Shown in pieces: positions 22,705-34,286 of a DNA stretch of 64,000 nucleotides. Made by a program: the position numbers and the translations under genes. The stretch is from positions 104,501 through 168,500 of the forward strand of contig JACATO010002458.1 in assembly GCA_018389105.1 (NCBI GenBank), given 5' to 3'. The stretch is from Nautilus pompilius (Eukaryota > Mollusca > Cephalopoda > Nautilida > Nautilidae). Numbering within the stretch: position 1 is the first letter of the stretch; the number at the start of each line of letters is the position of its first letter. The notes beneath the pieces are model-generated. The model searched no databases and had not been told where the DNA came from. It worked only from the letters and a program-made list of their open reading frames with translations.

Positions 22705-22910
22705 CTGTTGTAGGAGTGAATAAACGAGACAAAAGTATGCGATTTAATAAGCATAATAATTCTGGTACTACCTCGACTGGGAGGCTCACGGTTTTAGAAT
22801 CAGACTTCGCATCTCTAGTCCCAGTGTGGCTCGGTAGTTATTGTTGGATATATAGAAAATTGGACCAGCAGATGATTAAACGAGTCTTCAGTGTTAACGA
22901 TTAATTTTGA

Positions 22911-22960
<50 letters not shown>

Positions 22961-22991
22961 ATAATAATAATAATAATATAATAATAATAAT

Positions 22992-23026
<35 letters not shown>

Positions 23027-23043
23027 TAATAATAGTAGTAGTA
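22911..23043. repeat. compound (TAC)n-(AAT)n microsatellite
   Basis: About 16 ACT/TAC units are followed by about 25 AAT units with a few slips, ending in GTA repeats at 23034-23043, the complement of the opening triplet. Confidence 0.95.
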
Positions 23044-23828
23044 GACTTTAATTATTTATGGCGACTGACTTCTTTATATTTACTTTTTCATACTGAGTGC
23101 ATTAAGAAGAAAATCCGCTTTATGTCAAAAATTAATAATAATTTTTAAAAATTAATTTACTATATATATATATATATATATATTTTAGATGTGCTTTACG
23201 AGAAAAAAGTGAGACTTTGTGCTAATTTAAACGCTATCGTCAACATCTCTCTCTCTCTTCCTCCCTCTCTAACGTATATTTTTATATCCCGCTGCTCGTC
23301 AGGGGACCTTTTATTATTTATGCCGGTGAGGGAGGGAGCGACCCGCTTCTTGACAGAGGGGCGGTGTGAGAGACCGCAACCTTGTTCACTGTGCGGCACG
23401 TTTCCCTAACCTGTTCCCCGATAAGCTCCTTTTCGCGCACCCACCCGTCATTCTTTACGACTCCGGACCACACTTTACAGCCAACCACCTCCGCCGCTCA
23501 CCGCCTAATTTCCCATGACCCTTTATTACAGATGTAACAAATTCTCCGATGACCTTCAACGACCTTCCGGCCGGTATATCATAAACAACGACATTTCCCT
23601 TATATTAGGGAGCTATCTATCCGAGAGTCGTTAACAACATGACGGCCTGACAGTTCGGAACTTAGTAATTCTGAAACACAAGACTTGTAAGCTCGTTTTC
23701 CTGTTTGTTTTTTTCTTTTTTTGTATTCCAAATAACAGATCTTGATCGCCTCTAAATCCTTAGATTCAATTTTAATAGTTAAAACCGTTTTTCCCTATAC
23801 TTATGAAGAAAAAAAGCCACCGACCTTG
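23044..23828. other. non-coding stretch
   Basis: A (TA)n tract at 23161-23183 and a short CT run at 23247-23268. No credible coding. Confidence 0.5.
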
Positions 23829-23960
23829 ATGATCAAGCTTTTGCTACTTTTAGTTTTTCCATTCATTCTGGATGCACAAAGAGCTGCTACAAAACTGGGG
23901 GCCGATACGCAGCCCTGGGTCTCCCTGCCGGAAGATGCTGACCCGTCCCTCAGCAGCTAA
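23829..23960 (+). CDS. possible small secreted peptide (43 aa)
   Basis: From ATG 23829 the frame encodes a signal-peptide-like start 'MIKLLLLLVFPFILDA' with a plausible cleavage site. A short acidic tail 'DTQPWVSLPEDADPSLSS' follows, with TAA at the end. The frame is open further upstream to 23742. It has no cysteines and no known family. Hydrophobic N-termini arise easily in T-rich DNA, so this is only a candidate, or the first exon of a longer secreted protein. Confidence 0.22.
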   Translation: MIKLLLLLVFPFILDAQRAATKLGADTQPWVSLPEDADPSLSS

Positions 23961-24247
23961 ACCGAGGATGCAGATTTCTGTCGCACTCACAAACGCGATG
24001 TTCTTTGCACATTAAAGAAATCTGGACAGTTTAAAATTGCATGACTATTTATTTTGTAGCGGAATCTCTATGTCCACTATTACTAATCACAGATTATCAA
24101 ATACAGAAAATACATATTTGTTTAAATGTTCTCATATTTAAAAAAAAATAATAATAAATTTTGGAAACCATTGTCTTTTGTTTTCATTGCCTTTAAGTGT
24201 AAACGATGTGACATCGGAACCTATGCGGTTACCATGCAGCACGCCGT
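23961..24247. other. non-coding stretch
   Basis: AT-rich, nothing recognised. Confidence 0.5.
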
Positions 24248-24436
24248 CTTACACAGTTATGAAGCACGATTTGCACAACTATGACGCATACATGAACGCA
24301 ATCCTGCACAGTTATGGCTCACAAGCGAACGAACGGCACACCATCTTGCAGAGCTATGGCGCACAAGGTAACGCCATACACAGACATTAAATACATCTTG
24401 AACAGATATGACGCACAGCATCTTAGACAACTGTTG
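24248..24436 (+). repeat. degenerate tandem repeat, core 'cttgcacagytatggcgcac'
   Basis: Cores start near 24248, 24271, 24303, 24345, 24397 and 24422, so spacing grows from 23 to 52 bp before shrinking to 25. A related 'agatatgacgcat' occurs at 25078. Copies differ at several positions, so it is old. Frames in it read 'LHSYGSQANER'-like peptides; I see no reason to call it coding. Confidence 0.65.
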
Positions 24437-25541
24437 TTCGTGATCGTCTTGACAGGAAAGCTGTTGGGTCACCTGTCCTGCATGCTTGGAAAATATAGAA
24501 AGTTTGAATATATCGAAATTCTCTTGAAACTTGCGATGTAGGTAAGTTAATTTTAAAAGAAAAAAAGGGTTTATATTAAATAAAAGTTGGTTAATCTGAG
24601 AATCTCTAATAGTACGATGGTGACGGCAATTCTCTGTTCTGCAGACATCAAGAATGCAAGACAATATTGTTCTCTTTTGATTTCATGAAGAGCCGACATC
24701 AGAACTATCTTCCTCTACGCGATGTTTACAAACCGCCGTGTACCTAATAAGAGACGGTGACCTTCTCTTAGTTAGGAACCAGTTTCCTTTCCGAAAGATA
24801 AGTGATCAAAGCTTTCATCTTTCCGCTCATGAGCATTAAAAACAATCCTGGATTGTTAAGGTGTGCTGTTGATGATCAAAACTGTTCCCACTTTTTGGAA
24901 CAAGACAAAAATTGGGAATCGATCGAAACGATGTCACCATAACCTTTTTGTTAGCAATAAATGGTTTATTTTTACTTTGTAAGTTAAGACGATTTGAACT
25001 TTTAATACTACCAGACCAAGCGCCTACCCTCAGGGCCGCTGTCTGGCACTGAAACATGTGGCACTAATTGTGTATATAGATATGACGCATCAATACAGTA
25101 TCCTTTAAAATAAGCATTCTTTTACTTTTGAAAGGGTTAGCCTTTTCTACAGACAGATTTTTGTCATTTAGTAATTATAATTCTGAGCTTTGCCCGGTCA
25201 TCCCTACAACTTTGAATTTCTTTAAAAGAAGACAAATTCTGGAAGCACTTTGGAACACCACTGGCTGACAGTACTTCTTTACCGAATCAGTAAATGCTGT
25301 GGACAGTCTTCCTTTAGCAGTAAATCTATAAATCGGATCATCACACATCTTCACTGAGTAACTAAAATCAATATAGTTTGGCCTATTGAGTTATGAAGAC
25401 GACTAAATAGCAAATTATTAGTATTAAAGAAAGCCATTTCGGCAATGATAAAGTATTTTGCCAGTATATTTAATGATAAAACAAAAGTAACAGTTACATA
25501 CACTGATAATTGGTTTTAGAAGAATGACGAAGAAATGCCAA
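24437..25541. other. non-coding stretch
   Basis: AT-rich; nothing recognised on either strand. Confidence 0.5.
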
Positions 25542-25569
25542 GATAAGAGAGAGAAGGAGATGGAAATGT

Positions 25570-25628
<59 letters not shown>

Positions 25629-25675
25629 AACGTCAATACACACAAAGAGATGACGTCAGTACAAAGCGAGAGAAA

Positions 25676-25721
<46 letters not shown>

Positions 25722-25882
25722 TAACGTCAGTACACACACACACAAAGAGATGACGTCAGTACAAAGCGAGAGAAAAAATGGAGAGAGAGAGGAGAGAGAG
25801 AGATAACGTCAATACACACAAAGAGATGACGTCAGTACAAAGCGAGAGAAAAAATGGAGAGAGAGAGAGAGAGAGAGGAGGG
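25542..25882. repeat. (GA)n array with embedded GACGTCAGTACA units
   Basis: GA tracts carry three copies of a longer unit near 25629, 25722 and 25807: 'aacgtcaatacacacaaag', then 'agatgacgtcagtacaaagc', then 'gagagaaaaaatgg'. The second copy has extra CA repeats. It is the reverse-complement counterpart of the 19.4- and 33.8-kb arrays. Confidence 0.92.
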
Positions 25883-27689
25883 ACCTATGGATTACGTAGT
25901 TTATTCAGTTTGTTTAAAATAATGCTTTACGTTTATTTGAGATGTTACACCCACATTATGTCTTTGGTACAATTATAATCGGCTGGTGTTGCACAAAACT
26001 AGGGATTGAATCGATGAACTTTTCACGAAGATTTGTTTCCAAATCGCAGGTTGTTTTACAGTACCCGTGAGAGTAAGAACGGTGATATTTAGCTGCGGCT
26101 CGTTGGACTGTGCTCGAATAGAGGTTCTAATAACCACTGAGTGAAAGAAAAAGGGGTTCAAAAAGAGGGGCAAGAAGTAGCTACAGACGCATTAAACAAA
26201 CTGACTGTTGATCATCTGGTACGGAGAGGATAGGGAAGGCGAGTAAAGGAGAGAGGAGGACGAGAGCGAACATGATGGAATATCGCGGCCGCGTAATTGG
26301 CGCGAGATGTGGCTCGGGTAGTGTAAATGTAAATCACGCAAAGCATCAACTTTTCCCTACCACCCCTGGCCTCTCCCCAGGGCCGCCCGGCCAATCCTAG
26401 TTGTGAGGCACGCCGCCCTCGAAGAACATAGTGACAAGGTCAGAGGCAGATAAGACAACCGAAAAGGTCTGGTGTTGCTTGTGAATTACAGAACACTTTC
26501 TTGATGGGGTGGAGAAAAGAGTGGGAGTTCCGTCGCCTCTCAGGAGACCGTCGTTAAACCAAAATAACGAAGCAGCTGGTCGGGCTCAGGGCCCAGTTTC
26601 CGTGCAGAAGCCGGTCCACGGATCCCCATAACTAACGACCACGATTGACTAAAACTGGTGTACTCGGTTAAGTTCTCGACTGGGTTTCCATATAAAATCC
26701 TAATCAGTTGTTCATTGCACGGGATGCTTTGTACATTGCGTATATCGCACATCCGTCCAGCTCTCAAAATGTTCTCGAGCACGCAGCTTCAGCTGCTGTG
26801 TTTGGACGGAAAACCTCAGTCAGATCAGTCTGGCGAAAAATATACTTTTTTAATAATAATAAAGAAAACATCGTTCAGTTTTGGTCAGGTGTTTAAAATG
26901 AATGGAATCTGAAACACAGCGGCACAAAGGCGAAGAGCCAAACGGAGAGAAGAGGGTTAAGGTCCGAGCCGTCCATTGAATTAAATATACACTAGTTCAA
27001 AACAACAAACCGTGTTAAATACTGACATGTTTATCAACACAGAGTTTTAAAAGGTCTTTCTAGCTACTGCTGTTTTATGTAGGCAACGACTTCTCCATTT
27101 AACTGACGTTGCGGCTAAACGTCACTGCATCAGCCCAGAAACAACAACAGCGAAATCTATTCCCATGTCATAGCTTGACCCCCCCACCCGTACCCATGAC
27201 AACCTTTAAATGCCTAGTCTCGCTCGTCGCGGTGATTTACGAGGTCTTCTGGGAAATCTCTGATTTAACCTGCTCGATTTCAAATTGTCACGTTTCGCAG
27301 TTTTGGTCATTCCCCGTCATGTGGATCACTCAGTATGCACTTGGATACGTCGTTAACGTGGCGTCGTTGTGCAACTTCAGCGGGGTTTGATTCGAGCTTT
27401 GTCATGCAAAATTAGACAATTTTAGGGAGATGAAAAAAAAAACCCCTTTGGCCAACCACGGCTGTAGAAGGAACTCAGATGAAGGTAAATCATGTTTCAT
27501 TAATTCGGTGGAATGATGCAAGTGAAGTCTACGCACCTTAAATCTTTGACGGCTGGTGTAAACAACCATTTCCACGTGTTATTTACATTAAATATACTAT
27601 CCCTTATGCTGATGCCATATAAGTAGCATTTTTTTTAAATGGTCGTACAGAACATAGACAGAGTAAAATGAACACCATGAAAAATAATG
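25883..27689. other. non-coding stretch
   Basis: Mixed composition. Short open frames exist but none shows a domain or flanking splice signals that I trust. Confidence 0.45.
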
Positions 27690-28750
27690 GGACAGCTCAT
27701 GCTAATCATACGGTTTTGCGATCAGGACATGGATAGCTCTTGTCGTCAGACAATAGAGCTGGCAGAATGTTAAAGATGGTGCTCGTGATAGATCATCAAT
27801 TTACTCGAGGTCGCTTGCTTGAACGATCAGACTCTGGTCATAGCGCTACGCAGGTAGAGCGGAAGCCTTGACTCTTAAATGGGACGGTGCATAATATCAT
27901 TGTTAATTTTTGTGAGGCAAGTAAAAGGGCAGCTAATCATCGACCAGGACGACCATCAACGACTAGAGAACGAACTAAAAGAATCCTTTTCCATCATCTT
28001 AGATCTATAGTCCATGCACTGGGTTTTGCAGACATCGTCAATACGGTAAATGTACCACAGCGTACAGCTCAGTGCTATTTGCATACCCAAGGTACATTGG
28101 AAGTGAGACCCGACCCCAAAAGCCAATGTGAAGCAGCGCATTTTTTAATGGGGGTCCAAGAAATGATACGCGGATCTGTAACATTTTGAACGTTCGTTTC
28201 GTTCCCTAACGATCCTCGTTTTTATCAGTTCACGTCGAATAGATGAACATAATTGTGGAGAGAGGCCGGTCAAGCAGGATTCAGACGAGGCCTGCTTACC
28301 TACAGCCTATTGTTCAATAGCGTAGTGGGGCCAGCGGTTTGGCTGACTGGAAAGACTGGCCCGGTGTTCATCGATGGGCATCTAAACTCTGCTGTCTGCA
28401 CGCCCATTTTAGACAATCATCTCATGCTACTTTTCCAACAAGGAGTTCTGCATCCAAGACAGTTACGCAACTCGTCACGCCTTCAAAACCATCACCCGAG
28501 GAGGCAGAGGAATCGCAGGTCCTTCCTCGGACAGGAATCCGACTGAAGACGTGTGGCAGCAACCTTGATCTCGAAAACTCTGAAGGGAAAATCGACCGAA
28601 CATCGGCACAATCTACAGTACAGTGCCATTTTAACTCTTATTGGATCAATACCAAAACGTGTCCTAATCTTCATGAAGCACAGGGACAGCTACTAGGTAT
28701 CAGTTTTATGCCTTCGAGTACATACGTGCTACGGTAGAATTATTTATGCT
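27690..28750 (+). mobile_element. Tc1-like transposon remnant (second family)
   Basis: An N-terminal helix-turn-helix-like stretch 'GRMLKMVLVIDHQFTRGRLL' (27760 on) leads to the GRPR-type hook 'RPGRPSTTRERTKRI' (about 27940-27985). Next is 'IVNTVNVPQRTAQCYLH' (about 28035-28085), matching 'R.SAQTVRNRLRE'. Further on come 'TGPVFIDGHLNS' (about 28352), 'DNHLMLLFQQ' (about 28412) and 'CGSNLDLENSEG' (about 28552), matching the Tc1 end '...HVWSNLDLK'. The part with the first catalytic aspartates is missing or unreadable. It does not share nucleotide blocks with the 18.1/31.6-kb family. Confidence 0.75.
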
Positions 28751-29639
28751 TCAAGATTCGTTTATGTCAGTCATTCAGAAATACAGAGCACCTTTTGGGT
28801 AAAAATTCCTCGCTGCAGACAATACCCCGATTGTAACCAGTCGAACTTTCTTTCTCTTTAACAAATAAAGTGATGGAAAACTTTTGACCGTGAAAATGAT
28901 TTTATTCTTTTTCTGACCATTATTTACGCCTTGCTGTTAATTTTCTCTGTTTATTATTAAACTTTTATCAATATTTTGATATTTCTTAGCCGGACTTATC
29001 TTTAGGCGTGGATGGTATCTTCACTCACGAAGTCCACCAAAATCACAAGTCATTTCCCCACCCAATTAGTGACTGACTTTCAATTGCGAACGCTCGCATT
29101 TATTGGCTTATTTAACACTCGGAAAGATCGCATATTATACGAACAATCTTATTTCTTCTTGTTATATGCTTGTCATCCATTTATTTTACTCTTATCTCTT
29201 GGCTTTTGTTCTCGATAATGATTAAAGAGAACAATAACATCTTATTTCAGCTGCATCGAATACAGCGGATGTATAACAAAGACCAGCGTCAACTAACGGT
29301 AATGACACTAATCAGGCTCGTTAAGCAAACTCTTGGTTACGTAAAACACAAAATTTGGACTTTTAAATAAGTATTTATTACCTAGCAGACGATTTAAAGC
29401 TGAATTTATAAAATAATTGCCTTGTCGCTCGCTTTGTCGGTTAAGGGGCTAAGGAGGTTGCGGAGCTGCTGTCTCTCGGTTACGCGCGCTTGGTTACTGA
29501 CGAGGTTGCGCGACCAATGAGGAATTCGAAACGTTTCTCTAACGTCTGATCTCAAGCCGAGGCGGGTGATACCGCTGGACCGCCGCAGCTGAGGGATTTC
29601 TGGTCGGCGTCGGCTCGACTCGGGCGTATCTACCCGCCG
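28751..29639. other. non-coding stretch
   Basis: AT-rich at first, then GC-richer from 29430. No coding recognised. The GC-rich start may be the head of the SINE-like copy that follows. Confidence 0.45.
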
Positions 29640-29725
29640 AGATCTCCTCCCGCTCTTCTTCACCGGCCGGCTTTCGTCGTTTCCTCCCGATACTCCGGTT
29701 TCCTCCCATGTCCAAAAACTTGAAA
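29640..29725 (+). mobile_element. SINE-like fragment
   Basis: The segment 'ctcttcttcaccggccggc', 'tcgtttcctcccgatactc' and 'cggtttcctcccatgtcc' matches the middle and tail of the 17.2-kb copy. The tRNA-like head is not clear. Confidence 0.5.
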
Positions 29726-31605
29726 ACTTCCAGCAAGGACTTCTCCGCCGAAGCTGGAAGCGCCGGGCTCTCGCAGCGCAGGCAGGCTTGTCTTTCTTAC
29801 TAAAGAGGTTATCTATCTCCTTTGTAGAGGCTGATGGGCGACAAAAGACAACAGCAGAACCAGAGTTTCTGAGTCAGGATATCATCCTCAGAGTGAACGT
29901 CCGTATTGTTAAAAGGCTCACTTTCGTTTGGATCATGTCTGTCCTTAAATCGGCGATCAAGTTATCGATAAAACAAATGCGCCAATTAAAAGTTAACTAC
30001 TTCGATATAATTTAAAAACAAGCACCGAAGCGTTATTCGTGAAGCGGTGACGTCATAACTGCAGGTGGTTTTTTTTTTGTTTTTTTCTCGTTGACGTCAC
30101 AGACAGATTCTTTCTCGAAATGTTGCACTTATCAAAGAGTGAAACCCGACTCTTTGAGCATCGTGAATAGTCCAAATACTCAGAGAAAAAATAGGGGGGG
30201 GACTAGAAAACAACTATGCTGTACATTTATGATACACGCGTGAATAGCGTTTGCTATTCTAATAAAGACCACTGTACCTGTATGGCATACTCCAGGTGTT
30301 GGAGAACCAAACTCTTGTGTAACAGTACTAACATTCCTCCATGTTTTGTGTGATCTATTTGTTTATAACACCATACCGATTTCGAACGTTTAAACAAAAG
30401 GGGGCAACAGCCAACGATTATTTTATCTCGGACAACAATAACAAAAAAAGTGAACAATACAGATCTCAACGAACAAATAAGCCCCGTGTCTTTCGTCTGT
30501 CGACACCGAGTTTCAACGCAAATAAATGGTACCCCGACAGAGTTTATCTCAATATCAGTCGCTCGGGGGCCAGATGTTTGAAAAAAAAAATAACCATAAT
30601 AATAAAGCTGACTTGTTACACAACTATAAATCTTTTCCCCGTTTTTGTTTGCTCTAGCAATTATTTAACCAAGAGTGAAAGGAAAGAAGTCCTACTTTAT
30701 TAAGAAAGATCAATATTTGAAAGAGAAATTACACTCGAATTGAGTTAAACGATCGTATATCTAATGCCTTAAGCGATACAATGATTTTAAAAAGAGTTAT
30801 TTGGTTACATGAACTGTAGAATTTAAGTCATTAGGTTTCGGTGGTGCGGAGACAAATATCGAAAAAGCAGAAGTCATTTTCGAGTTATGCAATAACGGCT
30901 TACTGGCTCCCATCGAGCCCCACGAGCAGGTCCGAGAGAAATGAGAGGGCACTTTCAAAGGGAATTGTTTTTGTGATAGACAGACAAGAAGTTTTCTGTA
31001 AGTACGAAAAAAATATCTTTCGACACTTTTCCAAGTCGAGTGGGAGAGGAGGTGGTGGGGGAGGGGAGAGGGACGAATCCACAGTCCTCTCAAAAACGCA
31101 TATTACGCTGAGATTCCTGCGTTCTGCGTCATAGGTGTGCGTCGAGCCTCCTGCCGCTCGCTAGAATGCTGCCGTCGGGTTGCTACCTTCTGGCCCCGCC
31201 CAGGAGTTAGAAAAGGGGCCGCAACGGGGGATCTCCGCAGACATCGGTGCGAGAAATATTTTTGTCTTCGGGACAAGCATACGTCTGAACTTGTGGCGGG
31301 GCGAAATTCTGAGTTAAAACAGGTGCTTGAATAACGGCTTAAAGGTACCTACGACCGTCAGCAATTAATTAATGAAGGGCTCGAACAGCCGCCGTCTCTG
31401 CCTCGCTTGTGTATGTAGATTACTGAGAAGTGTTATCGATCTATTCGTGTAACTAGATTCTTTAGGGAACACCATTGTTGAGATCACCCGTTGGTAATAC
31501 GAAAAAAAGATTTTTACCTCTGGCTTTACTTAAATCCGTTCTCTACGAAAACAAGATATTAAACTGTTTTTACAAAAAGACTACATTTAAAAAACTAATA
31601 TATAT
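29726..31605. other. non-coding stretch with two CRE palindromes
   Basis: No credible coding. Two exact TGACGTCA palindromes lie at 30048-30055 and 30092-30099, outside any microsatellite. A G-rich run lies at 31042-31070. Confidence 0.45.
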
Positions 31606-32830
31606 AAAACAGAAGAAAACCTGGGTATAAAATACAAATAACACTTGATAGAATCGCATCTCACGTGTAAAAGTGAAATACTCCACAGTAAGTCACGTGT
31701 TGATATAGTAAACTGTGATTGGTTGTTATGCAAGCAGTCAGAAAGTGCAACAGCTGCAGAAGAACTGTACAAGTATAGACAGTGACGTCAATGTTGTGTG
31801 GTGACTTTGGCTCCTGAAATGGAGATATCACATTACAAGTGTATAGAAATAAAAGTCTTAGCTGGTGAAGGGTAGTCCATGCGGTGGATGGCAGCCCGAC
31901 TTCATGTTTTAGAAGGATCTGTAAGACGAGAAGCATACGCCAAACTGGTACAGTGGACAATAGGCGAGGTCGAGGAAGGAAGTCCGAACTCTCCAAAAGT
32001 GATGTTAAGTACCCCAGTACGTTATAGAAGACGACCAGCTAGTAAAGATCTCGCGAATGATCGAACTTTTAGTACATGTGTTAACGTTTCTTCAGGAACA
32101 GTGAAGTACACATTAGCGAGATGTGGTCTCATTTGATGTACAGCTTTCCAAAAACCTATCCAAGGGAAGACAACCAAAAGCAAGGTTGGAATGAGCAACA
32201 GAAATGGAACAGTAAGACGATCAAGCCTGCAAGAAGGTGCTCTCTTTAAGATGAATCTAAATTTGAATTTGGCAATAACCATTAGCAATTTGTTTGAAGA
32301 TTGACCGGGAGGTGGTATAGCAGTCGGTGTACAACAGCTACAGTGAGGAATATAGGTGGATCATTACAATTCTGGCTGGGACGGCATATCAGCAAAAAAC
32401 ATCAGAGATCTGCATAAAATCGAAGGATTACTGACTGTCAACAGGTACAGGAAAATTTCCATCCATCGTGCCATTCTACCAGGAAGACATCTCATTCAGT
32501 GGGGTTCATCTTCTGACATTGACGTCAAGCGTACAGCCAATGTAGTGAAAACTTTCTGGAACGTGAAGAAACTGATGGGACACTCGCAAAGACTTCTTGG
32601 CCTGCACAAAGTCCTGATACGAACAAATCATTAAAGCTATACAGGATTATATGGCTACTGAGAAAGTCAGACAGCAATCAAACATCTTGGATGAACTATG
32701 GAAAGAGCTACAAGATATTTAAAACAACATCCCAAGTCATAAACTGATAGAGAACAAGGTGTCATGCTCCATATAAAGAAAGGACTCACATACCAAATAC
32801 TGCTGTACTGTTCAACTATTCGTTTTCTTT
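31606..32830 (+). mobile_element. Tc1-like transposon remnant, copy 2
   Basis: Full-length partner of the 18.1-kb copy. It begins 'aaaacagaagaaaacctggg', shares the 'gtcacgtgttgatatag' block, and gives 'EISHYKC' (about 31825), 'EMEQ' and 'DESKFEFGNN' (about 32252). A long readable block follows at 32356-32634: 'RDLHKIEGLLTVNRYRK', 'IHRAILPGRHLIQW' and 'KRTANVVKTFWNVKKLMGH'. These match the second half of Tc1 transposases. A last piece near 32690-32720 ('SWMNYGKSYKI') fits the usual 'LWDELDR' end. Many stops and frameshifts. The 3' flank 'aacaaggtgt' then 'atataaagaaagg' is shared with copy 1. Confidence 0.8.
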
Positions 32831-33778
32831 TGCATAAATTCTGATAATGCATTGTGTTGAACTACATTCATAATTTATTTGAAATTACTCATTATATGTG
32901 CATCTTATATGTTTGTTTTCATAATTATTTGCAATACATATACAAAAACCAAGGTGTCTGCGATGTAAGAAGAATGCCTTGATTTTCTAACCGTGTGGTG
33001 TTATACCATGAGGTGGTTACTTTTTGGAAAGTAAAAAGTATTTACTAAAAGATCACGTGCGTGAAGATTTACATGCTAGCGGGTTTAAATGGGAAACACC
33101 GTTTAAGTTTTTAATAAGGAATCTGCTGATTGTTCTGATACTACGTAACGCCCTATCGTACCACGCGCAGGTTTCAGTGATGGGAAATTTAGTTTCACCG
33201 AAATATGGTTGTTCATTCATCCTTAACCATAGAAACGGCCACGTCAAGAATTCAAATAAGATCTCCACGTGCATTGTGAAGGAATGGCCAGTTCTGTTTT
33301 ACTGCTACGTCATTCATCAAAAACTAACTATCAGTAGGTGTGTCCAGCTTGTTAATTCTAAGTGGTACTTCGAAATTTTCGGGAGCAGGGTAAGAGTTGA
33401 TTTCTTGATATTGATCGCATTTCTTCTGCTTGAAGTTCGATCTAAAACTAAACAGGGTGAGGGCAGAACCCCAACAGGCCAGTGGCACTAGCGCCATTAA
33501 TAAATCAAAAAAACTTATTGGAAACATCCGAGCTGCTACCACATGTAGAAAGTTTTACTGTTTTTTTTTCTTTCCCATGTTCCATCGGAAGCGGTAGCGA
33601 TGGGAATACACGAGAATAAAATATCGTGTGTCCATCGACCGCCCTGATTATCAGCTCGGTGGGGGGGGGGGTAGGTTGTCATTAGTTACAAGAGAATATT
33701 TATTTGTTATTTTGAGCGGGATAAATCATCAGCGCACGTATTTTTTTTTAAAAAAAAGTCCTTTGTCGCCTTTTATAA
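32831..33778. other. non-coding stretch
   Basis: A 155-codon plus-strand frame (33024-33491) is open but has no domain and lies in repeat-rich DNA; I do not call it. G run at 33660-33671. Confidence 0.45.
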
Positions 33779-34286
33779 TCTCTCTCTCTCTCTCTGTGTG
33801 TGCACTGACGTCACATCCCTTTGCATACTGACGTCATATCTCTCTCTTTGTGTGTGTACTGACATCATATCTCTCTCTGTGTACACTGACGTCATATCCC
33901 TCTGCGTACTCATGTCATATTTCTCTCCCTGTGTACTGACGTCATATATCTCTCTTTGTGTGTGCACTGACGTCATATCTCTCTCTGTGTACACTGACGT
34001 CATATCCCTCTGCGTACTGATGTCATATTTCTCTCCCTGTGTACTGACGTCATATATCTCTCTTTGTGTGTGCACAGACGTCATATCTCTCTGTGTACAC
34101 TGACGTCTTATCCCCCTGTGTAGTGACGTCATATATCTCTCCCTGTGTAGTGACGTCATATATCTCTCTTTGTGTGTGCACTGACGTCATATCTCTCTGT
34201 GCACTGACGGCATATTTCTCTCCATGTACTGACGTCATCTCCCTCTCTCCGTTTACTGATGTCATATCTCTCTCTCTCTCTCTCTA
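33779..34286. repeat. minisatellite of ACTGACGTCATATCTCTC units with 108-bp higher-order repeat
   Basis: Eighteen units of mostly 23, 27 or 31 bp each begin 'actgacgtcatat' or a near variant and end in a CT/GT-rich spacer. Two consecutive blocks of 31+27+23+27 bp (108 bp, from about 33828 and 33936) repeat almost exactly. By my count 11 of 18 units carry the exact palindrome TGACGTCA. Readable minus-strand frames are repeat artefacts. Confidence 0.92.

Noticed and set aside
22304-22789. 161-codon minus-strand frame overlapping the transmembrane candidate
   Set aside because: Its frame differs from the transmembrane reading and runs through a poly-lysine stretch made by a poly-T run. The other frame has better splice context.
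33024-33491. 155-codon plus-strand frame
   Set aside because: No domain or family resemblance; it lies next to transposon remnants in non-coding DNA.
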